64,000 nt of DNA, from positions 43,952 to 107,951 of the forward strand of contig NZ_CABPSM010000017.1 of assembly GCF_902459555.1 (NCBI RefSeq). Reading direction: 5' to 3'. The stretch comes from Pandoraea horticolens. GTDB taxonomy: Bacteria > Pseudomonadota > Gammaproteobacteria > Burkholderiales > Burkholderiaceae. Position numbers and translations under genes: made by a program. The notes below the pieces were generated by a model. The model had not been told where the DNA came from, made no database searches, and was given only the letters and a program-made list of their open reading frames with translations. This document shows, piece after piece, positions 43,140 to 51,964 of the stretch (position 1 is its first letter; each line of letters begins with the position of its first letter).

Positions 43140-44303
43140 ATGATGAACGCTTTTCGTTTCCAGACGGTTCCAACGGTCGTCGTGGAATTTGGTGCAGCAC
43201 GCCGCTTGGGCGCGCTGTTGCGTGAGCAGTATCCGACGGGCAACCGCCTGTGCGTGGTGACGGACGGCTTTTTGCACAAGAGCGGCCTGCTGGCCCCGGC
43301 ACTGGCCGATCTCGCCAAGCACGACTGGCAGGTTTCGGTGATCGACGACGTGATCGCCGACCCGCCTGAACACGTGGTGCTGGAAGCCGCCGAACGCGCC
43401 CGCGCGGCCGACGCAGAGATCGTACTGGGGCTAGGCGGTGGCTCGTCGATGGACGTAGCCAAGCTGCTCGCGGTACTGCTGCCCGGCACGCAGTCGATCA
43501 AGGAGATGTACGGCGTCAAGAAGGTGACGGGCACACGCCTGCCGCTGGTGCAAATGCCGACAACCGCCGGTACGGGCTCGGAAGTGACCGCCGTGTCGAT
43601 CGTCACGACCGGCGAAACGACGAAGATGGGTGTCGTAGCACCGCAACTTTACGCAGACCTCGCGATTCTCGACGCAGAACTCACGCTCGGTCTGCCACGC
43701 GCCGCCACCGCCGCAACAGGTATCGACGCAATGGTGCACGCCATCGAAGCCTATACGTCCGCGCATCTGAAGAACCCGAATTCAGACACGCTCGCCGTGA
43801 AAGCCCTCGAATTGCTCTCGCGCAATCTGCTGCCCGCCTGCAACGACGGCAACCTCCGCGAAGCCCGCGAAGCCATGCTGCTCGGCGCTATGTTCGCCGG
43901 ACAAGCCTTCGCGAACTCACCCGTCGCCGCCGTTCACGCCCTCGCTTACCCGATTGGTGGCATCTTCCACGTCGCTCACGGCCTCTCGAACGCCCTCGTG
44001 CTCTCACACGTCATGCGCTTCAATGCCCCCGCCGCGAACAAGCACTATGCCGAGCTGGCCGATGTCATTCTTCCCGCCAAAATCTCCGGCAGCGATGAGG
44101 CGAAAACCAATGCGCTCATTCAACACATCGAGCAACTCATCGTCGATACCGCAATTCCCCGTACCCTGCGGGAAGTCGGCGTCAAGCAAGACGACATCGC
44201 CCGCATGGCCAGCGACGCCATGCTCCAAACCCGTCTTCTCGTGAATAACCCGCGTGAAGTCACAGAAGCCGACGCTTTCGCTATCTATAGCGCCGCGTTT
44301 TGA
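43140..44303 (+). CDS. Iron-containing (group III) alcohol dehydrogenase
   Basis: This 387-aa protein has the NAD-binding GLGGGSSMDVAKLLAVLLPG near residue 98, then MPTTAGTGSEVTAVSIVTTG. Metal ligands lie in TGIDAMVHAIEAYTS (~194-198) and PIGGIFHVAHG (H277, H280). The 4-hydroxybutyrate dehydrogenase of Cupriavidus belongs to this family. Because it is co-transcribed with a GabD-type enzyme and an importer, oxidation of 4-hydroxybutyrate or a similar omega-hydroxy acid to its semialdehyde is the best inference. AAGAGGAAA precedes the start. Confidence 0.88.
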   Translation: MMNAFRFQTVPTVVVEFGAARRLGALLREQYPTGNRLCVVTDGFLHKSGLLAPALADLAKHDWQVSVIDDVIADPPEHVVLEAAERARAADAEIVLGLGGGSSMDVAKLLAVLLPGTQSIKEMYGVKKVTGTRLPLVQMPTTAGTGSEVTAVSIVTTGETTKMGVVAPQLYADLAILDAELTLGLPRAATAATGIDAMVHAIEAYTSAHLKNPNSDTLAVKALELLSRNLLPACNDGNLREAREAMLLGAMFAGQAFANSPVAAVHALAYPIGGIFHVAHGLSNALVLSHVMRFNAPAANKHYAELADVILPAKISGSDEAKTNALIQHIEQLIVDTAIPRTLREVGVKQDDIARMASDAMLQTRLLVNNPREVTEADAFAIYSAAF

Positions 44304-44433
44304 TTCGCCGGGCTTTTTTGCCCCGCGTTGCGGGTCGCCTGACAGGCGGCCCGCCTGACCTGCCTCCGACCTGTCTTACTCACCCTGCCACCTGATCCGC
44401 CCAGCCTGCTGCTCGCCCCCACAGCACCTCTCC

Positions 44434-44504
44434 GACGGACCGAGGCCCCTTTCCGCCTCTCAGACATAAACCCAACTCGATTCAGAAAGGGGCCCCGATC
44501 CGTC
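44434..44504. terminator. Long imperfect inverted repeat between convergent genes
   Basis: GACGGACCGAGGCCCCTTTC (44434-44453) pairs with 44485-44504 over 20 bp with two mismatches; the central 10 bp are perfect. The 31-nt loop is long, but the site is between convergent transcripts and probably ends both. Confidence 0.5.
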
Positions 44505-44537
44505 TCTTTCCCCACCATTCTTTCTCCCCCTCCCCGC

Positions 44538-45668
44538 CTAGCCCAAACGCAGCGGCATCGATGCCAATGCGGTAACGACTGTCTCCGCCAACTCCGCCGG
44601 ATCAACCGCACTCACGTCCGAATCAGTCTGCAACGGCGTCGATTGGCACCGCGGCGTAAGCCGCAAATAGGGAGGTTCGGCCTTCGCAAAAAGCGTCACG
44701 CTCGGCGTGGGTGTCGTGTGCGCCACATGCATCAAACCACCGTCGGCACCCACGAAAAGTACAGCGTTTGCAATCACTCGCTTCGCTTCGCGCAACGTTA
44801 ACTGGCCAACGTATGACACCAATTGCAAATTGACGAATTTTGCCGTCATCAACGCCTTCGCCGCCTCAGCACCATTGCCCGATCCCAACAACACAATGTC
44901 CGCCGGCATCCCCGGTTGGTACGCAATGTCGTATGCCTGCAAAAACTCGCGCCAATGCGCATAGGTACGGCGCAGCTCCACGCCCCCCATCGCAAGCACG
45001 AGGAACGGCCCCGGCGGCAGTCGCTGAGCCACGGTCTCCGGTAACTCCGACTCCCCGCGTAGATACGGCTTTGCACGCGCAAACAAGTCGTCGGACGCCA
45101 GCCCCAACGAGAAAACATCGTTGACGGCCGCAAAGCTGAACTGTGTCTGATTACGGTCCGGACCGTGGAAGAAGCGGAACAAGCAGGCAAAGGGCAGCGA
45201 CGGGAAAAATTTCCGCTTGAGCCGCAGCGTCGGATAGTTGAATTCCTGCAATACGATGACGTCGTATTCGCCCGGATTCACGCTCGCAGGATCGTCGTAG
45301 ACGTGACGGAAGATATCGTCACCCTCGAACAACGCCTTCAACCCCGGCGTAATCAACAGATCGACAGCCCCCTCACGTCCGCGCAACAACGCCCGGCCAG
45401 ACATGTCCATCACGGCATCGCCCACCGACGCCTTGCCGCCGTAGATCCACAACACCCGCGCATTCGGCGCTACATGTCGCACTTCGCGATTCGACTGCCC
45501 ACTCATCGCAAGACGCAAGCGTCGGTGCAGATATTTTTTGGCAACGCTCAGCGACGACGTGCGTTGCATGAAGACTTCGGGCTCGTGGTACACCCACGCA
45601 TAAGGAATGCGGGTACTCGGCTCGGTGAGAACGCCCAGACGGCGGGCAATGAAGCGCTGCAATGGCAT
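44538..45668 (-). CDS. Glycosyltransferase family 9-like (heptosyltransferase-fold) protein
   Basis: This ~376-aa protein has a GT-B layout, with the C-terminal half showing the ADP-heptose:LPS heptosyltransferase pattern: LVLAMGGVELRRTYAHW, DIVLLGSGNGAEAAKAL, SYVGQLTLREAKRVIANAVL and FVGADGGLMHVAHTTPTPSV. The last matches the nucleotide-binding DSGPMHIAAA block. The start may be ATG 45668 (MPLQRFIARRLG) or GTG 45728; neither has a clear ribosome site. It would add sugar to LPS core or a surface glycan. It is monocistronic. Confidence 0.8.
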   Translation of the reverse strand: MPLQRFIARRLGVLTEPSTRIPYAWVYHEPEVFMQRTSSLSVAKKYLHRRLRLAMSGQSNREVRHVAPNARVLWIYGGKASVGDAVMDMSGRALLRGREGAVDLLITPGLKALFEGDDIFRHVYDDPASVNPGEYDVIVLQEFNYPTLRLKRKFFPSLPFACLFRFFHGPDRNQTQFSFAAVNDVFSLGLASDDLFARAKPYLRGESELPETVAQRLPPGPFLVLAMGGVELRRTYAHWREFLQAYDIAYQPGMPADIVLLGSGNGAEAAKALMTAKFVNLQLVSYVGQLTLREAKRVIANAVLFVGADGGLMHVAHTTPTPSVTLFAKAEPPYLRLTPRCQSTPLQTDSDVSAVDPAELAETVVTALASMPLRLG

Positions 45669-45854
45669 GGTCGAATCGAAAGCAGACGGGCCGCCACCTC
45701 GCCCCGCATGCCCGTGAAACAAGCTCACGCCGCGAGTCAGGCGACAACGCCAGAAGTTCAGGAGTATGCCACGTCTATCCGCGAAAACGGCACCGCAAAC
45801 CCTTCCCTTACCGCCCGCCCGTCGCCGTCTCCCGCTTCCCCTCTGCGAGGCTCG

Positions 45855-47510
45855 TCACACCACCCGAAAATGGTGTGTGCCGTCGCGATGCAGTTGATCG
45901 ACGAGCCCAAACTCCCAGTCAAGATACGCCTGCATCGCCTCAGCAGCGTTATCGGTGCCCTCATACGGACGGCGATATCGATCGTCGCGCACACTGGCCA
46001 ATCGCGTTTCGCCCGACTCCAGCGGCAGTCCGGCATTGATCCACGCCTGCGTACCGCCGTCGAGCACCACGATCTCGGCATCGGTCAGACGTCGCAGATC
46101 CGCAGCCGCAAAGCGCGCGAGCAAGCTCGAGCCGCAGGTGAGCACGTAACGCTGTGCAGGGCCGATCTTGCGCAATGCCTCAGCCAGCCGCGCACGAATG
46201 ACGAACCACGCACCCGGTATGTGACGTTTGACGTAATTGACACCGGAAGTGAAGTCGAGCACCGCCACCTGCTCCGGCACGGCCTCGTCGAGCCACCGCG
46301 CCAGCAACGCGGGCGAGACGGTCGCCACGTCAAGCGCGCTCGGCGTATGCAATGGCCAGCCGCCCCGCGCACTGCGAGCCTCGGCGCGGTGCGGTTCAAC
46401 CACGTACACGGTCCAGCCCATTTGCGCCAGCCACGAGCCGGTCATATCGGCACGCACGCCATCGTCGTCCGCCAATACGATCCACGCACCACGCACCGGC
46501 GCCTGACGGTCGGTCTCCTGCACGAGCTGCCCACCCGGCGCACTCGCAAAGTCAGGCAAGTGCCCCGCCTCATATTCTTCCGGCGTGCGAACATCGAAGC
46601 GATACACGGTACGCCCCGGCGCATTCAGCGACGCCAGATCGGTCAACGCTATGCGGCGTACCCCGGCACGATCGGCAACGGCTCTCGCCCCCTCTCGCGC
46701 TACCGCGAGCGTCGCTTCGCGCACGGTGGACGGATGACGGCGATCCGCCCCGCGCTCGAGTGTCTGGCCGGCCAGCGTCCAGCCAATGGTGCCGTTACGC
46801 AATGCCGCCACCGGATTCGGCAGACCGGCATTGACGAGCGATTGCGTGCCGATGATGCTTCGCGTGCGCCCCGCGCAGTTGACGATCACACGCGTGGCCG
46901 GGTCCGGTGCGAGTTCGCGAACGCGCAGCACCAATTCGGCACCGGGCACGCTCGTCGAACCGGGAATGTTCATGGTCTGGTATTCGTCGAAGCGGCGCGC
47001 GTCGACAACGATCACGTCGGCGTCTGCATCGAGCAGTGCCTGCACTTCCTGCGCCGACAGCGACGGCGTATGACGCAATCCCTCGACCCACTCGCCAAAA
47101 GCCTTGCTCGGCACGTTGACGTCACGGAACACTTCGCCGCCGGCGGCAATCCAGCCGTCGAGGCCGTCCGCGAGCAAATTGACGTTCGTGTAGCCCAGCC
47201 TGCGAAGCACGCTCGCTGCGAGCGGCGCGAGATCCTGACCGTTGTACTCGCCGTACAGGACGATCCGTGTGTCGCGTCGCGGAATGCGCGCCCATGCGTC
47301 GATTTCTACACGCGAGAGCGGAAGATTCGCGGCCCACAACGGATGTGTCTGCGCGTACGGATCTTCTTCGCGGACGTCGAGCAGAGCGATTTCCTCGCGC
47401 GCGAGCAACGCGGCACGCACATCGGCAAAGGTCAGTTCGGGGAAGGTGAAATCAGCGGCGAGCGCCTGGTCAGCCGTCTGCGACGGCGCGTCAGTCGATT
47501 GAACGGACAC
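45855..47510 (-). CDS. Four-domain rhodanese (sulfurtransferase), GTG start
   Basis: This 551-aa cytosolic protein contains four rhodanese domains at about 22-130, 147-255, 285-390 and 398-505. Catalytic cysteines are present in domain 2 (C212, VIVNCAGRTRSI) and domain 4 (C459, VLTCGSSLLAR). The loops of domains 1 (YGEYNGQ) and 3 (ADDDGVR) have none. Rhodaneses transfer sulfane sulfur to thiols or cyanide. GTG 47510 is the start because AAGGAACC sits just upstream. It lies 166 bp after the thiol dioxygenase gene on the same strand, linking it to organosulfur breakdown. Confidence 0.92.
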   Translation of the reverse strand: MSVQSTDAPSQTADQALAADFTFPELTFADVRAALLAREEIALLDVREEDPYAQTHPLWAANLPLSRVEIDAWARIPRRDTRIVLYGEYNGQDLAPLAASVLRRLGYTNVNLLADGLDGWIAAGGEVFRDVNVPSKAFGEWVEGLRHTPSLSAQEVQALLDADADVIVVDARRFDEYQTMNIPGSTSVPGAELVLRVRELAPDPATRVIVNCAGRTRSIIGTQSLVNAGLPNPVAALRNGTIGWTLAGQTLERGADRRHPSTVREATLAVAREGARAVADRAGVRRIALTDLASLNAPGRTVYRFDVRTPEEYEAGHLPDFASAPGGQLVQETDRQAPVRGAWIVLADDDGVRADMTGSWLAQMGWTVYVVEPHRAEARSARGGWPLHTPSALDVATVSPALLARWLDEAVPEQVAVLDFTSGVNYVKRHIPGAWFVIRARLAEALRKIGPAQRYVLTCGSSLLARFAAADLRRLTDAEIVVLDGGTQAWINAGLPLESGETRLASVRDDRYRRPYEGTDNAAEAMQAYLDWEFGLVDQLHRDGTHHFRVV

Positions 47511-47676
47511 GGTGGTTCCTTGAATTCGTCGAACGTTGCTTCGGTATCGAGTGTCGGCACGGCGAAGTGCCCCGTCTGCGTATGCCAGCGGCCATTGTCG
47601 CAGAAGGGCCCCGCGCAAGTGCCGCACCCTGTGGTGCACTGCGGCATGCGCAGTGCAGCTTATGGGCGCGTCAGTC

Positions 47677-48324
47677 TCAGACGCGTGGCGCCGCTCTGCC
47701 CCAAGGATTCGGCAACTGCGCATTCGCATAGCCGGAGACGAAGCCTTTGCGCTCGCCCGACTCGGTGAACACGCTGCGATGCACCGCACCAATGTTCGCG
47801 CCATACACGTGAATGCTCACCGACACCCGGTCGACGTAGGCGTTGATCACACGGTGAATGTCCCCGAGACGCGGCGACAGCACCTCCACGTCGCCCGGCG
47901 ACAAACGCACCGGCTCGCCCGCGATGACAGGCACGCCCTTCGCGTCGAGCACGTAAGGCTGGGAGTCCTCCGCCCCGCGCAGCATGCCGATCAGGCCCCA
48001 CACGGTGTGGTCGTGAATCGGCGTGCGCTGCCCCGGCCCCCATACGAAACTCACGATGGAAAAACGCTGCGCGGAATCGCAATGCAGCAGGTATTGCTGA
48101 TAGTGCTCGGGATGCGGGGTTGCGAACGCCTCGGGCAGCCAATCGTCGCGGGCAACCAATTGGGCAAGTAGCCCGGCGCCCTCTTCGAGCAGTGTCGTCT
48201 CGTGCGGACGGCGTTCGAGCAGCCGCGAGAATGCGGCAACAAAGTTGCGCAGCGGATCGAGCGCTTCGTAATCATGGTCGGGCACATCGCCGGTCAGTGC
48301 GATGCCATCCAAAGTGGCGGTCAT
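47677..48324 (-). CDS. Thiol dioxygenase, 3-mercaptopropionate dioxygenase-like
   Basis: This 215-aa cupin has the three-His iron site: H104 and H106 in TPIHDHTVWG and H157 in GDIHRVINA. The YQQYLLHCDS segment (Q76/Q77) has Gln where classic cysteine dioxygenases have Arg, marking it as the Gln type that prefers 3-mercaptopropionate. There is no Cys for the Cys-Tyr crosslink near the HDH. The enzyme would oxidise a thiol to a sulfinate. It overlaps the upstream gene by 4 nt (ATGA), so the pair is coupled. Confidence 0.85.
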   Translation of the reverse strand: MTATLDGIALTGDVPDHDYEALDPLRNFVAAFSRLLERRPHETTLLEEGAGLLAQLVARDDWLPEAFATPHPEHYQQYLLHCDSAQRFSIVSFVWGPGQRTPIHDHTVWGLIGMLRGAEDSQPYVLDAKGVPVIAGEPVRLSPGDVEVLSPRLGDIHRVINAYVDRVSVSIHVYGANIGAVHRSVFTESGERKGFVSGYANAQLPNPWGRAAPRV

Positions 48325-49634
48325 ACAAATGTCCGGAAAGCAGCGAGCGCCCGCCGGCCGGCAGCGCCCAGAATGGTGTCGTTTTGCGGCGTGTGAATGC
48401 GGCTGCACAGCACGTCGCGGTGGTAACGCTCAAGCGGATTGTTGCGCGAAAGTCCATGATTGCCCGAGAGCCGCAAAGCGAGTTCGAGAACCCGAATGGC
48501 ATTGCCCGTTACCGTGAACTTTAACGCACCACTGGCGATGTCGTCATCCGGCACGCCGGCGTCCGCCGACTCGGCCGCCCCATCGAGCAATCGCTGGTTC
48601 ACATACAGCAATGTCGCGATCTCGCCCACCGTTTCCTGAATGCGTGGCACGCTGGCGAGCGGCGCGCCAAGATTGCCCGGCACGCGCGTGTTCAGGAACG
48701 TCACGAGCCAATCGACACCCGCGCGCGCCACCGCGTCATAGAGGGTGCCGAGCAACACGCTCGTCCACGCCTGTTGTTCGATGTGCGCGTCGTTATCGGG
48801 CTGACCAATGCCCGCCGGCGCCCACTCATGGGGCAAGCGAATATCGACAGCATTGCCGAAAGGCAGGTCGACGTCTTCAAGAGCGACTTCGTGACTGCCA
48901 GACGCGCGCAGCCCGAGGTGATCCCAGTTCTGAATGACGCGGATACCCGGCCGGTCGGGCTGCGCCTGCGGGCCGTCGGGACGTGGCACGAGAAATACCC
49001 CGACACGCGGCTCGGGTTCATCGGTTCGCGCCCAGACCGACAACCAGCGTAACGCCGGTATGCCGGTGCAGTAGAGCTTGCGGCCAGACAGCCGCCAGCC
49101 CGATTCGGTGCGCCGTGCAATGGTGGACGGCAAGCCGCCCCGGGCAGGCGTGCCCAAATCGGGTTCGACGCGCAGCGCATTGATCAACGCGCCGTCGCGC
49201 ACCGCACTGTCGAAAACCGCCCGTCGTTGCACCTCGGGCCAGTGCGTGCTCGTCCGTACGAGCGAACGGTGCTGAAGGTAGGTCATCGTCAGCACGAGCG
49301 CGGTGGCCGATTCGCCCGCCGCAACCGCACCGACGATGCGTCGCGCCGCGACCAGGCCGCCACCGCCGCCGCCCTGCGCACGCGGCACAATCTCGGCAAT
49401 CAGCCCGTGACGATGCAACAGCGCGAAGTTCTCGAATGGGAAGCGTGCATCGCGGTCGAGCTCCGCCGCACGCTCGGCGAGCGTGCGTGTGATGGGGGGC
49501 AGCAAAGCAGCCAGTTGCGCAAGACGTGCCGGGCCATCGGCCCGCGGCAGAGGTAGCACCGCGCCGGACGGCGCGTGGTTCGCTGGCGACGGCAACGCGT
49601 CGGACAGCAACGGCGATTGACCAAGAGAAGACAT
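48321..49634 (-). CDS. Acyl-CoA-dehydrogenase-fold flavoprotein (SfnB/DszC-like)
   Basis: This 437-aa protein has the acyl-CoA dehydrogenase architecture: an N-terminal helical part (RTLAERAAELDRDARFPFEN), the beta-domain GWRLSGRKLYCTGIPALRWL and the loop NWDHLGLRASGSHEVALEDV, and a C-terminal helical part ending LSGNHGLSRNNPLERYHRDV. The SGRK-Y/TGI and GLRASGSHEV pattern is that of SfnB/DszC-type sulfur-assimilation flavoproteins. Desulfinase-type relatives act on 3-sulfinopropionyl-CoA, which fits the adjacent dioxygenase, but sequence cannot decide. It leads the minus-strand arm of the locus. Confidence 0.82.
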   Translation of the reverse strand: MSSLGQSPLLSDALPSPANHAPSGAVLPLPRADGPARLAQLAALLPPITRTLAERAAELDRDARFPFENFALLHRHGLIAEIVPRAQGGGGGGLVAARRIVGAVAAGESATALVLTMTYLQHRSLVRTSTHWPEVQRRAVFDSAVRDGALINALRVEPDLGTPARGGLPSTIARRTESGWRLSGRKLYCTGIPALRWLSVWARTDEPEPRVGVFLVPRPDGPQAQPDRPGIRVIQNWDHLGLRASGSHEVALEDVDLPFGNAVDIRLPHEWAPAGIGQPDNDAHIEQQAWTSVLLGTLYDAVARAGVDWLVTFLNTRVPGNLGAPLASVPRIQETVGEIATLLYVNQRLLDGAAESADAGVPDDDIASGALKFTVTGNAIRVLELALRLSGNHGLSRNNPLERYHRDVLCSRIHTPQNDTILGAAGRRALAAFRTFV

Positions 49635-49736
49635 GGCTTTTGGAATAAGCAAATACGCGTTTGGCACAGCGCGTGCCTTCTTACGCAGTGCCCATAGCGT
49701 AAGGCCCGGCGCTGCCTCGCCCAACCATCCATATCG

Positions 49737-49761
49737 AATAATCTTTGCGGAAATGATTATT
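49737..49761. promoter_or_regulatory. Dyad in the divergent sulfur-locus promoter
   Basis: AATAATC-N11-GATTATT has perfect 7-bp arms in the 252-bp AT-rich region between the divergent arms. It may bind a LysR-type regulator such as CysB, Cbl or SsuR; this is inference. Confidence 0.45.
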
Positions 49762-49886
49762 TAACGGCCGCGAATTGTTTGCGTAGGCTCACTCCCGTTC
49801 ACCGTCTGTTTCCGATCGATGGGCGTGTAGCGCAAACCGACCCACGTCGTCGTGCACGCGTCCTGCCCCACACAAGGAGAGCGTTC

Positions 49887-50984
49887 ATGAGCGTCGAAAT
49901 CATCGGCATGATTCAAAGCAGTAAGCAATCCGAAATTCATCCGCAAAACGGCCCAGCCGTCGACCGCGACTACGTGCGTAATTTCGCCCGTGCCCACGAG
50001 CAATCCGGCTTCGACCGTATTCTCGTACCGCACCACTCCACAAGCCCATCCGCCACGCTCACGATCGCCTACGCGACGACCGTGACCGAGAACATCCACT
50101 TCATGCTCGCGCACCGCCCGGGCTTCGTCGCACCGACGCTGGCCGCGCGCCAGATCGCCACGCTCGATCAGTTCAGCGGCGGCCGTCTCGGCGTTCACTT
50201 CATCTCGGGCGGCTCCGATGCCGAACAGCAACGCGACGGCGACTTTCTCTCGCATGACGAGCGCTATGCGCGTACCGACGAATACCTGAGCATCCTGCGT
50301 CGCATCTGGACGGAGGACCGCCCGTTCGATCACGACGGCACGTATTACCGCTTCAAGCAAGGCTTCTCGGAGGTCAAGCCCGTGCAGCAACCACACGTGC
50401 CGATCTTCTTCGGCGGTGCGTCAGAAGCCGCTCTGGAAGTCGCCGCCAAGCACGCAGATATCTATGCCCTGTGGGGCGAATCGCTCGATCAGGTACGCGA
50501 CATCACCATGCGCGTGCGCGCTGCCGCCGCGGTGCACGGCCGCGTGCCGCGCTTCTCGGTGTCGTTCCGCCCGATTCTCGGCGAGACCGAAGCGAAGGCC
50601 TGGGCGCGCGCCGATCAAATTCTCGCGCAGGCGAAGGCCATTCGCGAAGCCGCAGGACTGCCGCAAGGCTCGGCGCTGCAAAGCGAAGGCGCACGGCGCC
50701 TGCTCGCCGCCGCCGACAAGGGGGCGCGCCTCGACAAGGTGCTGTGGACGGAGGTCGCCAAACTCATCGGCGGACGCTCGAACTCGACCGCACTCGTCGG
50801 CACGCCCGAGCAAGTCGCCGACGCGCTGCTCGACTATTACGACCTCGGTGTGACGACGTTCCTCATTCGCGGCTTCGATCCGCTGGGCGACGCCATCGAC
50901 TATGGCCGCGAACTCATTCCGCGTCTGCGCACCCTGGTGGCCGAACGCGATCGTCAAAACGACGCCACGCGCCGCGCGGCCTGA
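49887..50984 (+). CDS. LLM-class flavin-dependent monooxygenase (SsuD-like)
   Basis: This 365-aa TIM-barrel flavoprotein shows the bacterial-luciferase-like features of SsuD: SVEIIGMIQSSKQSEIHP at the start, LAHRPGFVAPTLAARQIATL and GRLGVHFISGGSDAEQQRDG in the middle and GTPEQVADALLDYYDLGVTT near the C-terminus. With reduced FMN and oxygen it would cleave a C-S bond and release sulfite. AAGGAGA precedes ATG 49887. No flavin reductase gene is in the window, so reduced FMN must come from elsewhere. Confidence 0.88.
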   Translation: MSVEIIGMIQSSKQSEIHPQNGPAVDRDYVRNFARAHEQSGFDRILVPHHSTSPSATLTIAYATTVTENIHFMLAHRPGFVAPTLAARQIATLDQFSGGRLGVHFISGGSDAEQQRDGDFLSHDERYARTDEYLSILRRIWTEDRPFDHDGTYYRFKQGFSEVKPVQQPHVPIFFGGASEAALEVAAKHADIYALWGESLDQVRDITMRVRAAAAVHGRVPRFSVSFRPILGETEAKAWARADQILAQAKAIREAAGLPQGSALQSEGARRLLAAADKGARLDKVLWTEVAKLIGGRSNSTALVGTPEQVADALLDYYDLGVTTFLIRGFDPLGDAIDYGRELIPRLRTLVAERDRQNDATRRAA

Positions 50985-51001
50985 TCGAGGAGAGACACCC
51001 C

Positions 51002-51886
51002 ATGGCTGCCGTTCTGCCCGTCGACACCCACACGTTCGCCCGCTCGACGTCCACCCCCGCCCCGACACGCACCACGCCCACCGGGCTCGTGCTCAACACC
51101 GCGCCGCAGCAGCGCTTCTGGTTCGACGCGCCACCGGTGCGCAACGATGTGCTTGCCGAGCGCCGCCACCGCCAGACACGTCTGGCCGCCGCGTTTCGCA
51201 TCTTCGCGCGGCACGGCTTCGACCTCGGACTGGCCGGACACATCACGGCGCGAGATCCCGAGCTGACCGACCACTTCTGGGTCAATCCGCTGGGCGTGCA
51301 CTTCTCGCGCATCAAGGTCTCCGATCTGCTGCTCGTCAATGCCAAGGGCGAGACGGTCGTGGGCGACAGGCCGCTCAACAAGGCCGCGTTCGCGATTCAT
51401 GCGGCCATTCACGAGGCCCATCCGCATCTCGTTGCCGCCGCACACACGCACTCGACCTACGGCAAGGCATGGTCGACGCTCGGACGCCCGCTCGATCCGC
51501 TCACGCAGGACTCATGCGGTTTCTTCGAAGACCACGCACTGTTCGACGACTTCACCGGCATGGTGGTCGACGACAGCGAAGGCAACCGTATCGCGCACGC
51601 GCTGAACAAGCCCGACGGCAGCGGCACGGTCAAGGGCGTCATTCTCAAGAACCACGGCATTCTCACAGCGGGCCCGACCGTCGAGGCCGCCGCATGGTGG
51701 TACATCGCCCTCGAGAACGCCGCGCACACGCAGTTGCTCGCGGAAGCCGCCGGCACGCCGCAGCCGATCGACGATGCGACGGCGCGCCACACCCACAGTC
51801 AGGTCGGCGGCCCGGAAGGCGCGCTGTACTCGTTCGAAAGCCTCTACGAAGGATTGGTTGCCGCCGAACCGGATCTGCTCGATTGA
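51002..51886 (+). CDS. Class II aldolase/adducin-family protein
   Basis: This 294-aa protein has the class II aldolase metal site: HTHSTYGKAW near 141-150 and a later His in LKNHGILTAG. AGHITARDPELTDHFWVNP precedes it. The family comprises fuculose/rhamnulose-phosphate aldolases and decarboxylase-like enzymes of ill-defined role. The first ~50 residues are a Pro/Thr-rich extension. It lies 17 bp after the monooxygenase gene and may act on the carbonyl product released by desulfonation; that role is inferred only. Confidence 0.85.
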   Translation: MAAVLPVDTHTFARSTSTPAPTRTTPTGLVLNTAPQQRFWFDAPPVRNDVLAERRHRQTRLAAAFRIFARHGFDLGLAGHITARDPELTDHFWVNPLGVHFSRIKVSDLLLVNAKGETVVGDRPLNKAAFAIHAAIHEAHPHLVAAAHTHSTYGKAWSTLGRPLDPLTQDSCGFFEDHALFDDFTGMVVDDSEGNRIAHALNKPDGSGTVKGVILKNHGILTAGPTVEAAAWWYIALENAAHTQLLAEAAGTPQPIDDATARHTHSQVGGPEGALYSFESLYEGLVAAEPDLLD

Positions 51887-51964
51887 CATTGCGGGGCGTG
51901 CTTCGCTCGCCCCCATTTCGCCACCCGAACACAATCATCAGAAATCATCAGGGGAGTCGTATCC

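Noticed and set aside
45165..47768. An 867-residue plus-strand frame opposite the glycosyltransferase-like and rhodanese genes
   Set aside because: It crosses two clear minus-strand genes and their intergenic gap; no domain or ribosome site is visible.
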